Both the position numbers and the translations under genes were made by a program. The notes below the pieces were generated by a model. The model was not told where the DNA came from. It saw only the letters and a program-made list of their open reading frames with translations, and did not search any database. Of a stretch of 64,000 nt of DNA, positions 11,215 through 22,085 are shown piece by piece. The stretch is from Capra hircus (Eukaryota; Chordata; Mammalia; Artiodactyla; Bovidae), in the NCBI RefSeq assembly GCF_001704415.2, contig NC_030826.1, positions 33,971,324-34,035,323 of the forward strand, given 5' to 3'. How positions within the stretch are numbered: the stretch's first letter is position 1; each line of letters starts with the position of its first letter.

Positions 11215-12050
11215 ACACATGGCAAAGAATATAGTTTTTACAAAATACCTTGGAAAAGTCGCCAAAAACAAACAGAACATGTCAGTTCTTAGCAATAAAT
11301 AACAACAAACTCTGAAGAGAGGAAAGAATCTGATTTTTGGAGTTTCTACATTATAATACTAAAAATGTCCAGTTTTGAACAACAGCAAAAAATGGTGAGC
11401 AGTGCAAAGAAAGAAAAATATGTCCCATTCGCAGAAAAAAAGAAATTAACAAGAATTGTCCCTGGCAGAGCCCAGATATTCAACTTACTAGACAAATACT
11501 TGAAATCAGTTGTCTTAAATGTACTTAAAAAGCTAGAGAATTCCAGGAGAATGATGTATGAACAAATGGAGAATATTACTAAAAAGGTATAAATTATGAA
11601 AAGCAACACTATGGAAATACTGGAGCTGAAGAGTACAACAGTTGAAATAATTTCGCTGGGGATCAGAACCAGATGTGAGCAGGCTGAGGAAAGATAAGAA
11701 TCAGCAGATGTAAAGATGGAGCAAGTGAAATCATTGAGTCTGAGGAGCATAGACACAAAATCATGAGGAAAAATGAACAGAGCCTAAGGGGTGTATGGGA
11801 CATCACTATATGTATCAATAGATGCATGATGAGAACCCAGGAGGGAGAGAGAGACAGAGAGACAGGGAGAGACACACACAGAGTTAAGAATATTTAAAGA
11901 TATTAAGGCCAAAACACTTTCCAAATTTAATGAAATCATAACTTGCATATTCAAAACCTCAATGAACTAAAAGTATGACAAATCCAAAAAGATCTACAAA
12001 AGGCATATTATATTCAAATTGTCAAAAATCAAATACAGGAATTTGGAAAA
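11215..12050 (+). mobile_element. HAL1/L1 ORF1-like LINE fragment
   Basis: A-rich sense sequence typical of a LINE ORF1: ATGGAAATACTGGAGCTGAA, AATGAACAGAGCCTAAGG, TTTCCAAATTTAATGAAATC, then CAAAACCTCAATGAACTAAA. The frame is broken many times. Without alignment, HAL1 and the ORF1 of an old L1M cannot be told apart. Confidence 0.6.
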
Positions 12051-12550
12051 GTTAGAGAGGTAGCAGAGCCAGAAATTTGTCACCCCACCTAGAACTGCCC
12101 AGCCAAACTCTGTCTCAGGTAACTCTTTTGCAACTCCGGAGTCTATTGGAGGCTTGTAACTTCCAAGTAAAGGTTGGGAGAGAAAAGGGTGGCTAATCAG
12201 AGTAAATTTTAGCTCTTAGCAGAATAGCGGTTCCCACCTCCTACCTACCAGTGCTGTGGCGGGCAGCTGTGCATGGGTGTTTAGAGCAGCTTGTATGAGA
12301 TTGGCAGGAGCCAGGCAGAGGGGAGAACCACATTCTTCAGGAACTGCACATCTGTTCTCTAATCACCGATTGCTGCTTCTGATTACAGATGTGCAGACAG
12401 GGCTCTTGTTGCTCCTCCACCTAGTGTTGCAAGCCACATCCTCTCTGACTAAAGCGACTTCCAGGGAATGGAAAGGACCAGGCCTTTTTTCCCCTTCCTT
12501 TGTTTCTTCTCTTTTCCTCATTTTGTGACCCAGACATTGAAAAATAAGAC
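12051..12550. other. Intergenic, nothing recognised
   Basis: No gene or repeat recognised. Confidence 0.35.
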
Positions 12551-12552
12551 AT

Positions 12553-12862
12553 CCAGGAGTTCCCTGGTGGCTCAGCGGATGAGAGTCCACCTGACAATGC
12601 AGAGGACACAGGTTTGATCCCTGATCCAGGAAGATTACTTCATGCTGCTTGGAGCTACTAAGCCGGTGAGCCACAACCACTGAGTCTGTGCCCTAGAGCC
12701 TGCCAGCCACAACTACTGAAGCCTGTGTGCCTCGAGTCTGTGCTCTGCAACAAGAGAAGTCGCCACATTGAGAAGCCTGTACATCACAATGAAGAATAGC
12801 TGCTGCTCACCTCAACTAGAGAAAGCCCATGCATGACAACAAAGACCCAGTGTAATTTTTTA
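12553..12862 (+). mobile_element. CHR-type SINE
   Basis: Head GGAGTTCCCTGGTGGCTCAG, several CCACAACTACTGAAGCC-type body units and an A/T-rich tail. It is longer than the other CHR copies because the body motif is repeated. Confidence 0.85.
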
Positions 12863-13102
12863 AAAAAAGAAGATATTCAAAAACAACTGCAGTACAGAGG
12901 AAATTAGAAAGTCATTGTGCATGCCCAAGGGAAAACACAGAGGTGGTTGCAGAGGATGGGGAAGATTTAGACAAGCATAGTCCATGGACCTGATCTTTGG
13001 AACTATCTTTAGTTTTTTTAACAAAGGCGTTAAGCCCATGGGAACCATACCATCTTTTGGGGTTTTCATTAAAGTAATCGACTAAAAGAAAAAGCTATCC
13101 TG

Positions 13103-13215
13103 AGCTTCCCTGGTGTCCAGTGGTTCACTCTGTTTCCACTGCAGGGAGCACAGGTTCCATCGCTAATTGGGGAAGTCCCGCATACTGCACAGTGCAGCCA
13201 AAAATAAAATAAAGC
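13103..13215 (+). mobile_element. Short tRNA-SINE fragment
   Basis: GAGCTTCCCTGGTGTCCAGT head, CACAGGTTCCATCGC, then GCAGCCAAAAATAAAATAAA tail. It immediately precedes the Bov-A2 element. Confidence 0.75.
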
Positions 13216-13233
13216 TGTCTTAATGTCCTTGTC

Positions 13234-13512
13234 CGGAGAAGGCAATGGCACCCCACTCCAGTACTCTTGCCTGGAAAATCCCATGGACGGAGGAGCCTGG
13301 TGGGCTGCAATCCATGGGGTCGCTACGAGTCGGACACGACTGAGAGACTTCACTTTCACTTTTCACTTTCATGCATTGGAGAAGGAAATGGCAACCCACT
13401 CCAGTGTTCTTGCCTGGAGAATCCCAGGGACGGGGGAGCCTGGTGGGCTGCCGTCGATGGGGTCGCACAGAGTCGGACACGATTGAAGTGACTTAGCAGC
13501 AGCAGCGGCAGC
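13234..13512 (+). mobile_element. Bov-A2 SINE (dimer)
   Basis: Two tandem Bov-A units, each with CACTCCAGTnnTCTTGCCTGG and AGTCGGACACGA blocks, joined by TTTCACTTTCATGCATTGGAG and ending in CAGCAGCAGCGGCAG. A perfect 12-bp duplication, AATGTCCTTGTC, flanks it (13222-13233 and 13513-13524). The open frames inside are repeat artefacts. Confidence 0.93.
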
Positions 13513-13544
13513 AATGTCCTTGTCTGCTAGCTTCAGCACCTCTG

Positions 13545-13985
13545 TCATTCGATCTGTTACTAGTCATCAATTTTTTTTCCTAGTTATGGGTCGCCTTTTT
13601 CTGCTTCCAGGCATGCCTCCTAATTTTTTATTGGACATTGGACACTGTAGGTGTTACTTTTTTAATATCTGGACTTTGGTGTCTTCCTTTAAAGGGTGTT
13701 GGACTTTGCTCTGAAAAGCAGTTAAATTATTCATGATGTGTTCAGTCTCTTTGAGATTTTAAAAAATAGTTTATTTCAAAATAATTATGGATTCACAGGA
13801 AATTTCAAAGATCATGCAGAGTGGGCCCATTGAACCCTTCACCCAGTTTTCTTCCACAACTGTCTGTTGTACAGTATCAAAGTCAGGAAATTAATATTGA
13901 TACATGTATGTATAATTTTGTGCCATTTTATCACATGTATAGATTCATATGTGGTTGTCTTCCCTATAATGGTTTTACTTTCCAC
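13545..13985. mobile_element. Old L1-derived segment
   Basis: AATTATGGATTCACAGGAAA, CCCTTCACCCAGTTTTC and GCCATTTTATCACATGTATAG match a well-known old mammalian L1 segment. The part before 13740 is less certain. Orientation not set by eye. Confidence 0.45.
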
Positions 13986-14029
13986 GGTCCTAAGACACTG
14001 TATAAGAAAATTCCCAAAATGAATAATTC

Positions 14030-14342
14030 ATAAGCTTTAAATCGCACACCATTGTGAGCAGCATGATGAAATCTCTCGCCATTTTGCCTGGGACGTGAAT
14101 CATGCCTTTGTCCTGTGTCAGCTGCCAGACCAGCTGCCGCAGTGTCACAGACCTTGTGTTCAAGTAACCCTTTTTTTTCTTAATAACTGCCCCCAAAGTG
14201 TGAGAGTAGTGATGCTGCAACTCAGATCTGCCAAAGAGACACCGTACAGCGCTTCCTTTAAGTGAAAAGGTGAAAGTGCTCAACTTAATAAGGAAAGAAA
14301 GAAATCATATGCTGAGGTTGCTAAGATCTACGGTAAGAAAGA
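14030..14342 (+). mobile_element. Tigger-like (pogo) DNA transposon fragment
   Basis: Near 14262-14335 the plus strand, across one frame break, reads as the start of a Tigger transposase helix-turn-helix: KVKVLNLIRKE, then SYAEVAKIYGK. The upstream 200 bp fits the element's leader. The copy is cut off by the L1 piece that starts about 14345. Confidence 0.6.
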
Positions 14343-14344
14343 CT

Positions 14345-15060
14345 TCTTTTTTTCAAAATTTAGGTATAGTTGATGTACAATATAAGTTTCAGAAGTACAC
14401 ATAGTGATTCACAGTTTTTAAAGGTTATATTCTGCTTAGTCATTATAAAATATTGGTCATTTTCCTTGCACTGTACAATATATCCTTGTAGCTTATTTAT
14501 TTTATATGTAGTAATTTTGAACCTGTTAATCTCCTACCCATATCTCGCCCCTCCCCTTTTCCCTCTCCCCACTGGTAACCACTAATTTGTTCTCTGCATC
14601 TGTGAGTCTGTTTTAGTTATTGTTGTTATCTTCACTAGTTTTATTTTTTAAAGCCCACATAATTGATATCATGCAATGTTTGTCTTTGTCTAACTTAATT
14701 CACTTTTCATGATACTCTCCAAGTCCACTATGTTATTGCAAATGGAAAATTTTCATTCTTTTTGTGGCCTAGTGATATTCCACTGTGTATTATACATCTT
14801 CATCCATTCCTCTGTCAATGGGCATTTAGGTTGTCGGAGATTTTATTATTTTCCTGTTATTGACTTCTATTTTGGTTTTGTTGTGATCAGAGAACACACT
14901 CTGATTTCAATTCTTTTAAATTTCTTGAAGTTTGTTTTATGGCCCAGGATGTGGTCCACCTTGGTATTTATTCGCCATCGCTTGTAAGCACGTGTAATCT
15001 CCTGTTCTGTTGTTAGGTGGCATGTCCTATAAATGTCTGTTGGATCGAGCCGGCTGAGGG
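14345..15060 (-). mobile_element. L1 fragments
   Basis: About 14345-14860 is antisense L1 3' sequence (TCCATTCCTCTGTCAATGGG; GTTTTAGTTATTGTTGTTAT). About 14860-15060 switches to antisense ORF2-region text (TTGTTGTGATCAGAGAACAC; GGCATGTCCTATAAATGTCT). These are two joined pieces of L1. Confidence 0.6.
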
Positions 15061-17155
15061 CAGCTTTGGATCCTTCAGTATCGTCTCTGGTTTCTGCCTG
15101 AGGCTTGTTTCAAAGTTTTGCTAGAGGAGAGTAGATTTGCTTCCATCTGGGGGTAGTTTGGATTTACTACTCAGGTATGCTGGCTCCAGGGTGTCCACCC
15201 CATGGCCCCTGCCATCACTGGGGAAGCTCCTCTGGGTGCTCAGAGTTTGAACATCTTTCCCTGTTAACTCTGAGGATTTGTCAGTTCACAATTCCCTGGC
15301 TGTTCTGCCTCTTTGAAGAGTTTTTCTCTGTACATGCAAGTCACATACTTGGCAAACTCAAAAGAATTCCACACAAAAAGCAATGCCTCATTCTCCCCAG
15401 CCCTGACTTCCACCCCCTCCACCTGCCGAGACCACCAGCCTCTGTGCCATCCCCTCATCAAGGATCGTCTCCACACACCCAACCAGGGAAGATCCCACTT
15501 TTCCTGGAGTGTCCAAACCCCCAACCCCTGATTGTTCAGTATCTGGAAGGGGCTCTTTGATAGGTTTTGCCCAGTTCCTAGGCAAGGAAGTTATCAAGGA
15601 AGGTTAAGTGCGATCTTTTCTACCGTATCATGCTTGGAGGAGGAAGTCTGTTTCATATATTTAACATTCTGAAAATAATGCTTCTACGTGGCAACACAGG
15701 GAAGTGATGACAGTGGAGTTTTAAGTTCCTTTTTGTTTTAAGTGTTGCTAAATAGGGAGAAAGAAAAAGTTACAGAGGCAGCCTGATGTCTAGGAGGAAA
15801 CAGTGGGTTGAACTCCAGCATCCTGCCTGCTCTTCTGTCCTGCCTACCTCCCTTCCACCTCCTTTTGTCCAGAGAAATCAGACCTGTGAGTCTGATGTGA
15901 CCCTCCTTGGGGCAGGCTTCCTTACCCTCCACAGGCAGAGTTAATGGGTCTCTTCTTTGCCAGCTCCTCTCCCACCTTGCGCCCCTCCCCCACCCTAGAG
16001 TTTCTCTCTCCTTCTCCTCCAACACCTGTAACACTTCACTCAGATGGTCAACACCACCTGGGAGTAGATGAGCTGGTCTGGGAGAATGTGTAGGAGAATG
16101 AAGATCGTAGATCATATCTGGAGAGCCCACAGCCTGGAGGAAAGCAGAGGAAGAGAGGAGTCCAAAGTGGACGTGATGAAAAATCAGAGAGGTCAAGCAT
16201 CTTACTCAAGGCCACACAGCACATTGACCTTGCATGCCTCGATGTGCCTTTGCAGCAAAATCAAAGGCGTCCACTCTCACTGAGCTGTGTGGCCTCTCCT
16301 AATTGGCTAGCATCCACTCTGAGTAAGACCTCCTCCCCTGGAAGGTAGTGTTTTGATGTACTTACATATGTGTACTCTTGTCACCCAATGTGAGCTGAGA
16401 CTCCAGGTCCTTGTTCCTCTATAGCATCAGGAAGAGCCAGCAGATTAGGCAGAGAGAAGAAAGGTCGTAATTCTTGAGTTTCAAATCGTTTGGGAACTTC
16501 CTCACAGAGCAAATGCTTTGAGAGAAAAGGGTTTAGTGGCAGAGAGGAGGCCTTGGGGTTACAAAGGCCTCCTCTCCTTGTGATTTAGAGTAGGGAATAC
16601 ACTAGTGAGCCAGACGATATTCCATTCCACCAAGCCTCTAAAACAAGAGGACTTTCTCTGGGCTGGAGAGAGAAGCAGTCTGGAGGGGAACAGAAGGGCA
16701 CACCAGGCTCCTGCGAAGGGTTCTGCCCCCTGCTGAGCTGTGGAGCAGGCCAGTGTGGGCAGTGGGTGAATGGAGACCCCAGATAGCTTTGGATGGCCTT
16801 GGAGCAGGGAGAGGCAAGACCCAGGGGTCTGAGTCTACCCTGTGGAGTAGAGATGGTCAGGGGGCTGGCACCGAAGGGGTGGGCACAGGGGAGAGGGCAC
16901 AAGGCATTACATAGCCAAAGAGGTAGGAGGGTACACAGCGTGATACACAGAGTAGTCCTTAGGGATCGAGGCCATGAATGCACTGTGGATGCCAATAATG
17001 TGTGTAGAAGCAGACACAGGCCCCTGGCCTAGTCCATGCTGGGCACCATGTGACCCTTGAACGTCGATGAAGCAGCAGTAGTGGACAAGGCTGTGGTTGA
17101 CTGAGATCCTGGAACTGCATGGCTTCCCTCTGCTTGAAAGCCACAGAGTGAATGC
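15061..17155. other. Intergenic, largely unassigned
   Basis: No host gene seen. Minus-strand open frames at 16995-16585 and 17161-16907 adjoin the retroviral pol remnant and may be more of it, but I could not identify a motif. A CAAGGCCACACAGCA MIR-like block lies near 16208. Confidence 0.4.
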
Positions 17156-17309
17156 ATTCACGGCATTATGTGGCTGTCTGGATCTGTCCTTGCAAAAGCA
17201 AAGAGGTGTTGGGAGTCTGGGTGCAGAAGAATCCTAAAGAAAGCATCCTTTAGGTCCAGCTCTGGGAATCAGTTTACAGTCTCTGGAACTTAGTCAATAT
17301 GGTGTTGTT

Positions 17310-17500
17310 ACTGTTGTTGTTGTTCAGTTGCTAAGTCTCATCCAACTCTTTTTGACTCCATGCAATGCAGCACACCAGGCTTCCGTGTCCTTCACTATCT
17401 CCCAGAGTTTGCCCAAATGCATGTCCATTGAGTTGGTGATGCTTCAGTATCAGTCCTTCCAATAAATATTTAGGGTTGATTTCCTTCAGTACAAATGTGG
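17310..17500 (-). mobile_element. BovB LINE 3' end fragment
   Basis: Antisense BovB 3' end (GTTGTTCAGTTGCTAAGTC, then CATGTCCATTGAGTTGGTG and CAGTATCAGTCCTTCCAAT). It lies inside the retroviral remnant. Confidence 0.75.
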
Positions 17501-17502
17501 CT

Positions 17503-17697
17503 AAATGAAAGTCACTCAGTTGTGTCCAACTCTTTGTGACCCCATGGACTATACAGTCCATGGAATTCTCTAGGCCAGAATACTGGAGTGGGTAGCCTTT
17601 CCCTTCTCCAGGGAATCTTTCCAACCCAGGGCTTGAACCCAGGTCTCCCGCAGTGCAGGTGGATTCTTCACCAGCTGAGCCACCAGGGGAGTTCCTC
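17503..17697 (-). mobile_element. Bov-tA SINE
   Basis: Antisense Bov-A body (CAACTCTTTGTGACCCCATG) followed by the antisense tRNA-like head (CACCAGCTGAGCCACCAGGG). Near full length. Confidence 0.88.
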
Positions 17698-17869
17698 AGG
17701 GGGACTATCAGATGAACTGGGAATACTGCCCCATTAACTGCCCTTAAAACCAAGCTGGACTCTGTGGGGCTCCCAGGCATGGAGGTCTTTGTGTCCCCCA
17801 TTTCTTGTAGGTAAGACTTCAGCCTCCCTGACCTTCCTGGAGTTCCCAAAGGCAGATTGGAACAGTTGC

Positions 17870-18166
17870 TAATTCAGGGAGGAGCAGCCAAGAAACAAGC
17901 TAAGGCAAGATTAAAGGAACTCAAGAAGCTCATTGAGATTGGGAGACCCCTGGTCTTGTCTGGCCCCACCTTTGGCCCACTGCCATAAACCCTCATCCAG
18001 TTCTCTGAAGTAGACGCACACAGGCTTTTTGAGGAGAAGCCTGGTGTGCCTCCCTTTGCCTGGCAAGGCAATAAAGCTGTCCTTTTTGACTTCATCCAAA
18101 ACTCTGTCTCTGGGATTTGTTTCAGTGCTAGCGTACAGAGAAGCTGGGCTTTCAGTAACATCCTCA
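17870..18166 (+). mobile_element. LTR-like segment, opposite orientation
   Basis: On the plus strand there is an AATAAA at 18070-18075 followed by a CTGTCTCTGGGATTTG block and an end near GGGCTTTCAGTA. This resembles the R-U5 part of a retroviral LTR. It sits within the minus-strand pol remnant, so it is probably a separate, solo insertion. The left boundary is not defined. Confidence 0.4.
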
Positions 18167-18707
18167 GGACTTGAACAAACCTGTATTCTCCACTGTTTTT
18201 TATAAGCAGAATTGTTGCAGGCAAGGGGACTCCTTCCAGGGCCCAAGAGTGGGCTTTTGTCTAACACAAGTGAATTGTCCAAATGGCAGGGTCATAGCCC
18301 ATATTTTAAGAACTTGGTTATTAGAAGTTGGATACCTTGTTGGGCCTCAGGTATCAGAGTCTCTTGCATGGGTAATCAGCATTGGGTTTAACAGGCTCTG
18401 AACCGGGAGCAGATTAGTAGCTTTCCCAAGGACTTCAGCATCCCAGACAGTGGGGTCCACTTGAGAAATAATGTGGGCTGGAATGGAGACCTCCTCTGGT
18501 TGGGACTAAGGCAAATTGCATGGCTGGGTGCCTTCTCTATGAGGGTCTCCAGAGTGGCGTATCATTTGGAATAGAGTGGTCCCTTCCCAGCAAGCAGCTT
18601 CATTCTTTCTGGAGCTATTAGTAATTGTCCTCCGTTCTTCCCCAGTAGCACACTGGACACCTTCCAACATGAGGGCTTGTCTTTCGGTGTCACATCTTTC
18701 TGTCTTT

Positions 18708-18930
18708 TTATACAGTTCATGGGGTTCTCACGGCAAGAATACTGGAGTGGTTTGCCATTCCCTCCTCCAGTGGACCATGTTTTGTCAGACTCTCCACTAT
18801 GACCCGTCCATCTTGGGTGCCCTGCGTGACATGGCTCATACCTTCATTGAGTTATGCAAGCCCCTTTGCTACGACAAGGCAGTGATCCCTGAGGTGGGGT
18901 GGCACTCAGGCATGAGCAGAGACTGATGTG
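18708..18930 (-). repeat. Bov-A fragment plus unclassified ruminant repeat
   Basis: 18708-18770 carries antisense Bov-A text (GCAAGAATACTGGAGTGG). The following 18771-18930 (GACCATGTTTTGTCAGACTC; CTATGACCCGTCCATCTTGG) looks like a common ruminant repeat, but I could not name it. Confidence 0.45.
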
Positions 18931-19466
18931 CAGAGGTAAAACCCTAACAAGCAGCTGCATGGGGTGGGGAAGAGGGATTCTGAATCGCTTGGTTTGAGGC
19001 CATACATCATTCCTGAGAATCAGACCAGATTGTCCAGGGAAACTAGTCAGCACAGAGCAGGCTGCCCCCGTACCTAATAGAAAGTAATCTTCCTACCTGC
19101 CACATCAAGGGCTGCTGCAACTCCCCTGGAGAATGACCAGGTGTCCTCTGGGAGCCAGGGAGGGTCCTGGGCCCTGTCAGTCTTCTGGAGCCCTGAGTCC
19201 CCTTCAGGACTGAGGGCAGTCCTGCTTCCAGTGATCCTCCTGTTTATATTTTGGACAAGGTCCTGGTGGCCCTCTTCCCCACGGGTGACATTCATCCTTC
19301 CAGTAGCCTTCCTGGCTGCACTTCACACACATCCCTTCTCCACAGGGCAGAGCTCCAATCCAGGCTTCCTGGACCCTGTCCTTCCCATGAGTTTTCACAA
19401 GGGAAGGTAGCCCTGAGGTGGTGCAGGCATGGGAGCTGCAGTTTATTTTTCTCCCTGATAGCCCAC

Positions 19467-19670
19467 TAGGACTTCCCTGGTGGCTCAGACAGTAAAGAAT
19501 CTGCCTGCAACACAGGAGACCTGAGTTCGATCCCTGGGTCTGGAAGATCCCCTGGAGAAGGGAATGGCTACCCACTCCAGTATTCTTGCTTGGAGAACTC
19601 CATGGACAAAGGAGCCTGATGGGCTACAGTCCATGGGGTCACAAAAAGTCAGACACACTTTTACTCTTCA
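19467..19670 (+). mobile_element. Bov-tA SINE
   Basis: Complete tRNA-like head (GACTTCCCTGGTGGCTCAG) and Bov-A body (CCACTCCAGTATTCTTGC). Target duplication CTGATAGYCCA at about 19455-19465 and 19671-19681 (one base different). Confidence 0.9.
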
Positions 19671-19785
19671 CTGATAGTCCAAAATGTAAGAAAGGAGTGT
19701 GCTGCCAGGGTCTTTAGTGGGTGGGGCTCTTCAAGGGATTGTCACAGAGATAAGTCCTATAGGCATTTATTGGCCTGACCCCAGA

Positions 19786-21590
19786 GTTCCAAAGAATAGC
19801 AAGGAGAAATAAGAAAGCCTTCCTAAGTGATCAGTGCAAAGAAATAGAGGAAAACAATAGAATGGGAAAGACTAGAGATCTCTTCAAGAAAATTAGAGAT
19901 ACCAAGGGAACATTTCATGCAAAGATGGGCACAATAAAGGACAGGAATGGTATGGACCTAACAGAAGCAGAAGATATTAAGAAGAGGTGGCAAGAATACA
20001 CAGAAGAACTATACAAAAAAGATCTTAATGATCCAGATAATCACAATGGTGTGATCACTCACCTAGAGCCAGACATCCTGGAGTGTGAAGTCAAGTGGGC
20101 CTTAGGAAGTATCACTACTAATAAAGCTAGTGGAAGTGATGGAATTCCAGCTGAACTATTTCAAATCCTAAAAGATGATGCTGTGAAAGTGCTGCACTCA
20201 ATATGCCAGCAAATTTGGAAAACTCAGCAGTGGTCACAGGACTGGAAAAGGTCAGTTTTCATTCCAGTCCCAAAGAAAGGCAATGCCAAAGAATGCTCAA
20301 ACTACCGCACAATTGCACTCATCTCACATGCTAGCAAAATAATGCTCAAAATTCTCCAAGCTAGGGTTCAACAGTACTTGAACAGAGAACTTCCAGATGT
20401 TCCAGCTGAATTTAGAAAAGGCAGTGGAATAAGAGATCAAATTGCCAACATCTGTTGGATCATTGAAAAAGCAAGAGAATTCCAGAAAAACATCTACTTT
20501 TGCTTCATTAACTATGCCAAAGCGTTTCACTATGTGGATCACAACAAATTGTGGAAAATTTTTCAAGAGATGGGAATACCAGACTACCTTACCTGTCTCC
20601 TGAGAAATCTGTATGCAGGTCAAGAAGCAACAGTTAGAACTGGACATGGAACAATGGACTGGTTCCAAATTGGGAAAGGAGTACATCAAGGCTGTATATT
20701 GTCACCTTCCTTATTTAACTTATATTCAGAGTACATCATGTGAAATGCTGGACTGGATGAAGCTCAAGGTGGAATCAGGATTGCAGGGAGAAATATCAAT
20801 AACCTCAGATATGCAGATAACACCACTCTTATGGCAGAAAGCAAAGAGGAATTAAAGAGCCTCTTGACGAAAGTGAAAGAAGAAAGTGAAAAAGCTAGCT
20901 TAAAACTCAACATTCAAAAAATTAAGATCATGGCATCTGGTTCCATCACTTCATGGCAAATAGATGGGAAACAATGGAAACAGTGACAGACTTTATTTTC
21001 TTGGGCTCTAAAATCACTGCAGATGGTGACTATAGCCATGAAATTAAAAGACATTTGCTTCTTGGAAGAAAAGCTATGACAAACCTAAATGTTATGTTAA
21101 AAAGCAAAGACATTACCGAAAAAGGTCCGTATAGTCGAAGCTATGGTTTTTTTGGTAGTCATGAATGTGAAAGTTGGACCATAAAGACAGCTAAGCACTG
21201 AAAAGTTGATGCTTTTGAACTGTGGTGTTGAAGAAGACTTTTGAGAGTCCTTTGGGTAGCGAGGAGATCAAACCAGTCAGTCCTAAAGGAAATCAGTCTG
21301 AAATATTCATTGGAAGGACTGATGCTGAAGCTGAAACTCCAATACTTTGGCCACCTGATGCGAAGAACTGACTCGTTGGAAAAGACCCTGATGCTGGGAG
21401 AAATTGAAGGCAGGAGGAGAAAGGGACGACAGAGGATGAGATGGTTAAATGGCATCACTGACTCTATGGAAATGAGTTTGAGCAAGCTCTGGGAGTTGGT
21501 GATGGACAGGGAAGTGCTGTCCAGGACTGGTGTGTTGCAGTCCATGGTGTTGCAAAGAGTCAGACATGACTGAGTGACTGAACAAACTGA
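19786..21590 (+). mobile_element. BovB LINE, 5'-truncated, RT domain decayed
   Basis: About 1.8 kb of sense BovB (RTE clade) from within the ORF to the 3' end. The longest open stretch, 19862-20743 (293 codons), covers most of the reverse-transcriptase fingers and palm, including ASGSDGIPAELFQ, CSNYRTIAL and GKGVHQGCILSP, and ends in a TGA. The rest follows in broken frames: YADNTTLMAE near 20812, FELWC near 21217, RQRMRWLNGI near 21430. It ends in GACATGACTGAGTGACTGA. Catalytic positions have decayed: the YADD box reads YADN and the motif-A aspartate position reads Asn. It is therefore non-functional. It abuts the retroviral remnant. Confidence 0.92.
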
Positions 21591-21876
21591 TCAGGTTAGG
21601 GGATCGAGGCAGAAGAGGTGTCTAATTAAGCAGGGGAAACTGGGCTTGTAGACCATGAGAAAAGGTTTGTCTTGCAAAGACAACAGCGAGGGCCCTGTAA
21701 GCACCCAAAATCAGTTTGGTGAACCTGAGGAGACCCCTGGGGTTAGTCAAGGGGAGGAACAAGAGCCAGAAAAAGTGACTAGAGTCCCAAGTCCTACACC
21801 CTTCAGGGAGAGAGGGAGGAGACCTAGGCCCTGTGTCACTAAGCAGATTACCTTCATTTTCAGAGAAAGAAAAATG
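21591..21876. other. Unassigned, possibly more retroviral remnant
   Basis: Minus-strand frames stay partly open, but no motif was identified. Confidence 0.3.
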
Positions 21877-21887
21877 TAAACAAAGAG

Positions 21888-22076
21888 ACTTCCCTGGCGG
21901 CTCAGATGGTAGCCAGGTTCTATCCCTGGGTCGAGAAGATCCCCTGGAGAAGGAAATGGCAACCCACTCCAGTACTCTTGCCTGGAGAATCCCATGGATG
22001 GAGAAGCCTGGTGGGCTACAGTCCACGGGGTCAAAAAGAGTTGGACACGACTGAGCAACTTCACTTTCACTTTTCA
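21888..22076 (+). mobile_element. Bov-tA SINE
   Basis: Head ACTTCCCTGGCGGCTCAG with a small deletion, then Bov-A body and a TTCACTTTCACTTTTC tail. Flanks AAACAAAGAG and AAACAAACAGAG suggest an imperfect target duplication. Confidence 0.88.
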
Positions 22077-22085
22077 AACAAACAG

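Larger units (their letters stand above)
17160..19460 (-). mobile_element. Class I endogenous retrovirus remnant, gag-pro-pol pieces
   Basis: An old, broken proviral copy read on the minus strand. In order it shows two nucleocapsid zinc-knuckle relics (19329-19288 and 19257-19216), a protease-like block (about 19125-19021), the N-terminal part of reverse transcriptase (about 18480-18165), and a reverse-transcriptase palm block with LDLKDAFF (about 17268-17165). Breaks seen: the first knuckle has Tyr where His is expected and the second has Tyr for a Cys; the protease has Gly for the catalytic Asp plus a frameshift; stops interrupt pol; and an LTR-like piece and SINEs split the polymerase. Family resemblance is to gammaretrovirus-like (ERV1) elements. 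No env or matching LTR pair was identified. It cannot encode a working virus. Confidence 0.7.

Noticed and set aside
13223..13491. Overlapping 74-96 codon frames on both strands
   Set aside because: They are by-products of the Bov-A2 SINE, which reads open in several frames; the same frames recur at 23563-23850 and 27764-27974.
19862..20743. A 293-codon open frame as a host gene
   Set aside because: It is the reverse-transcriptase part of a decayed BovB LINE.
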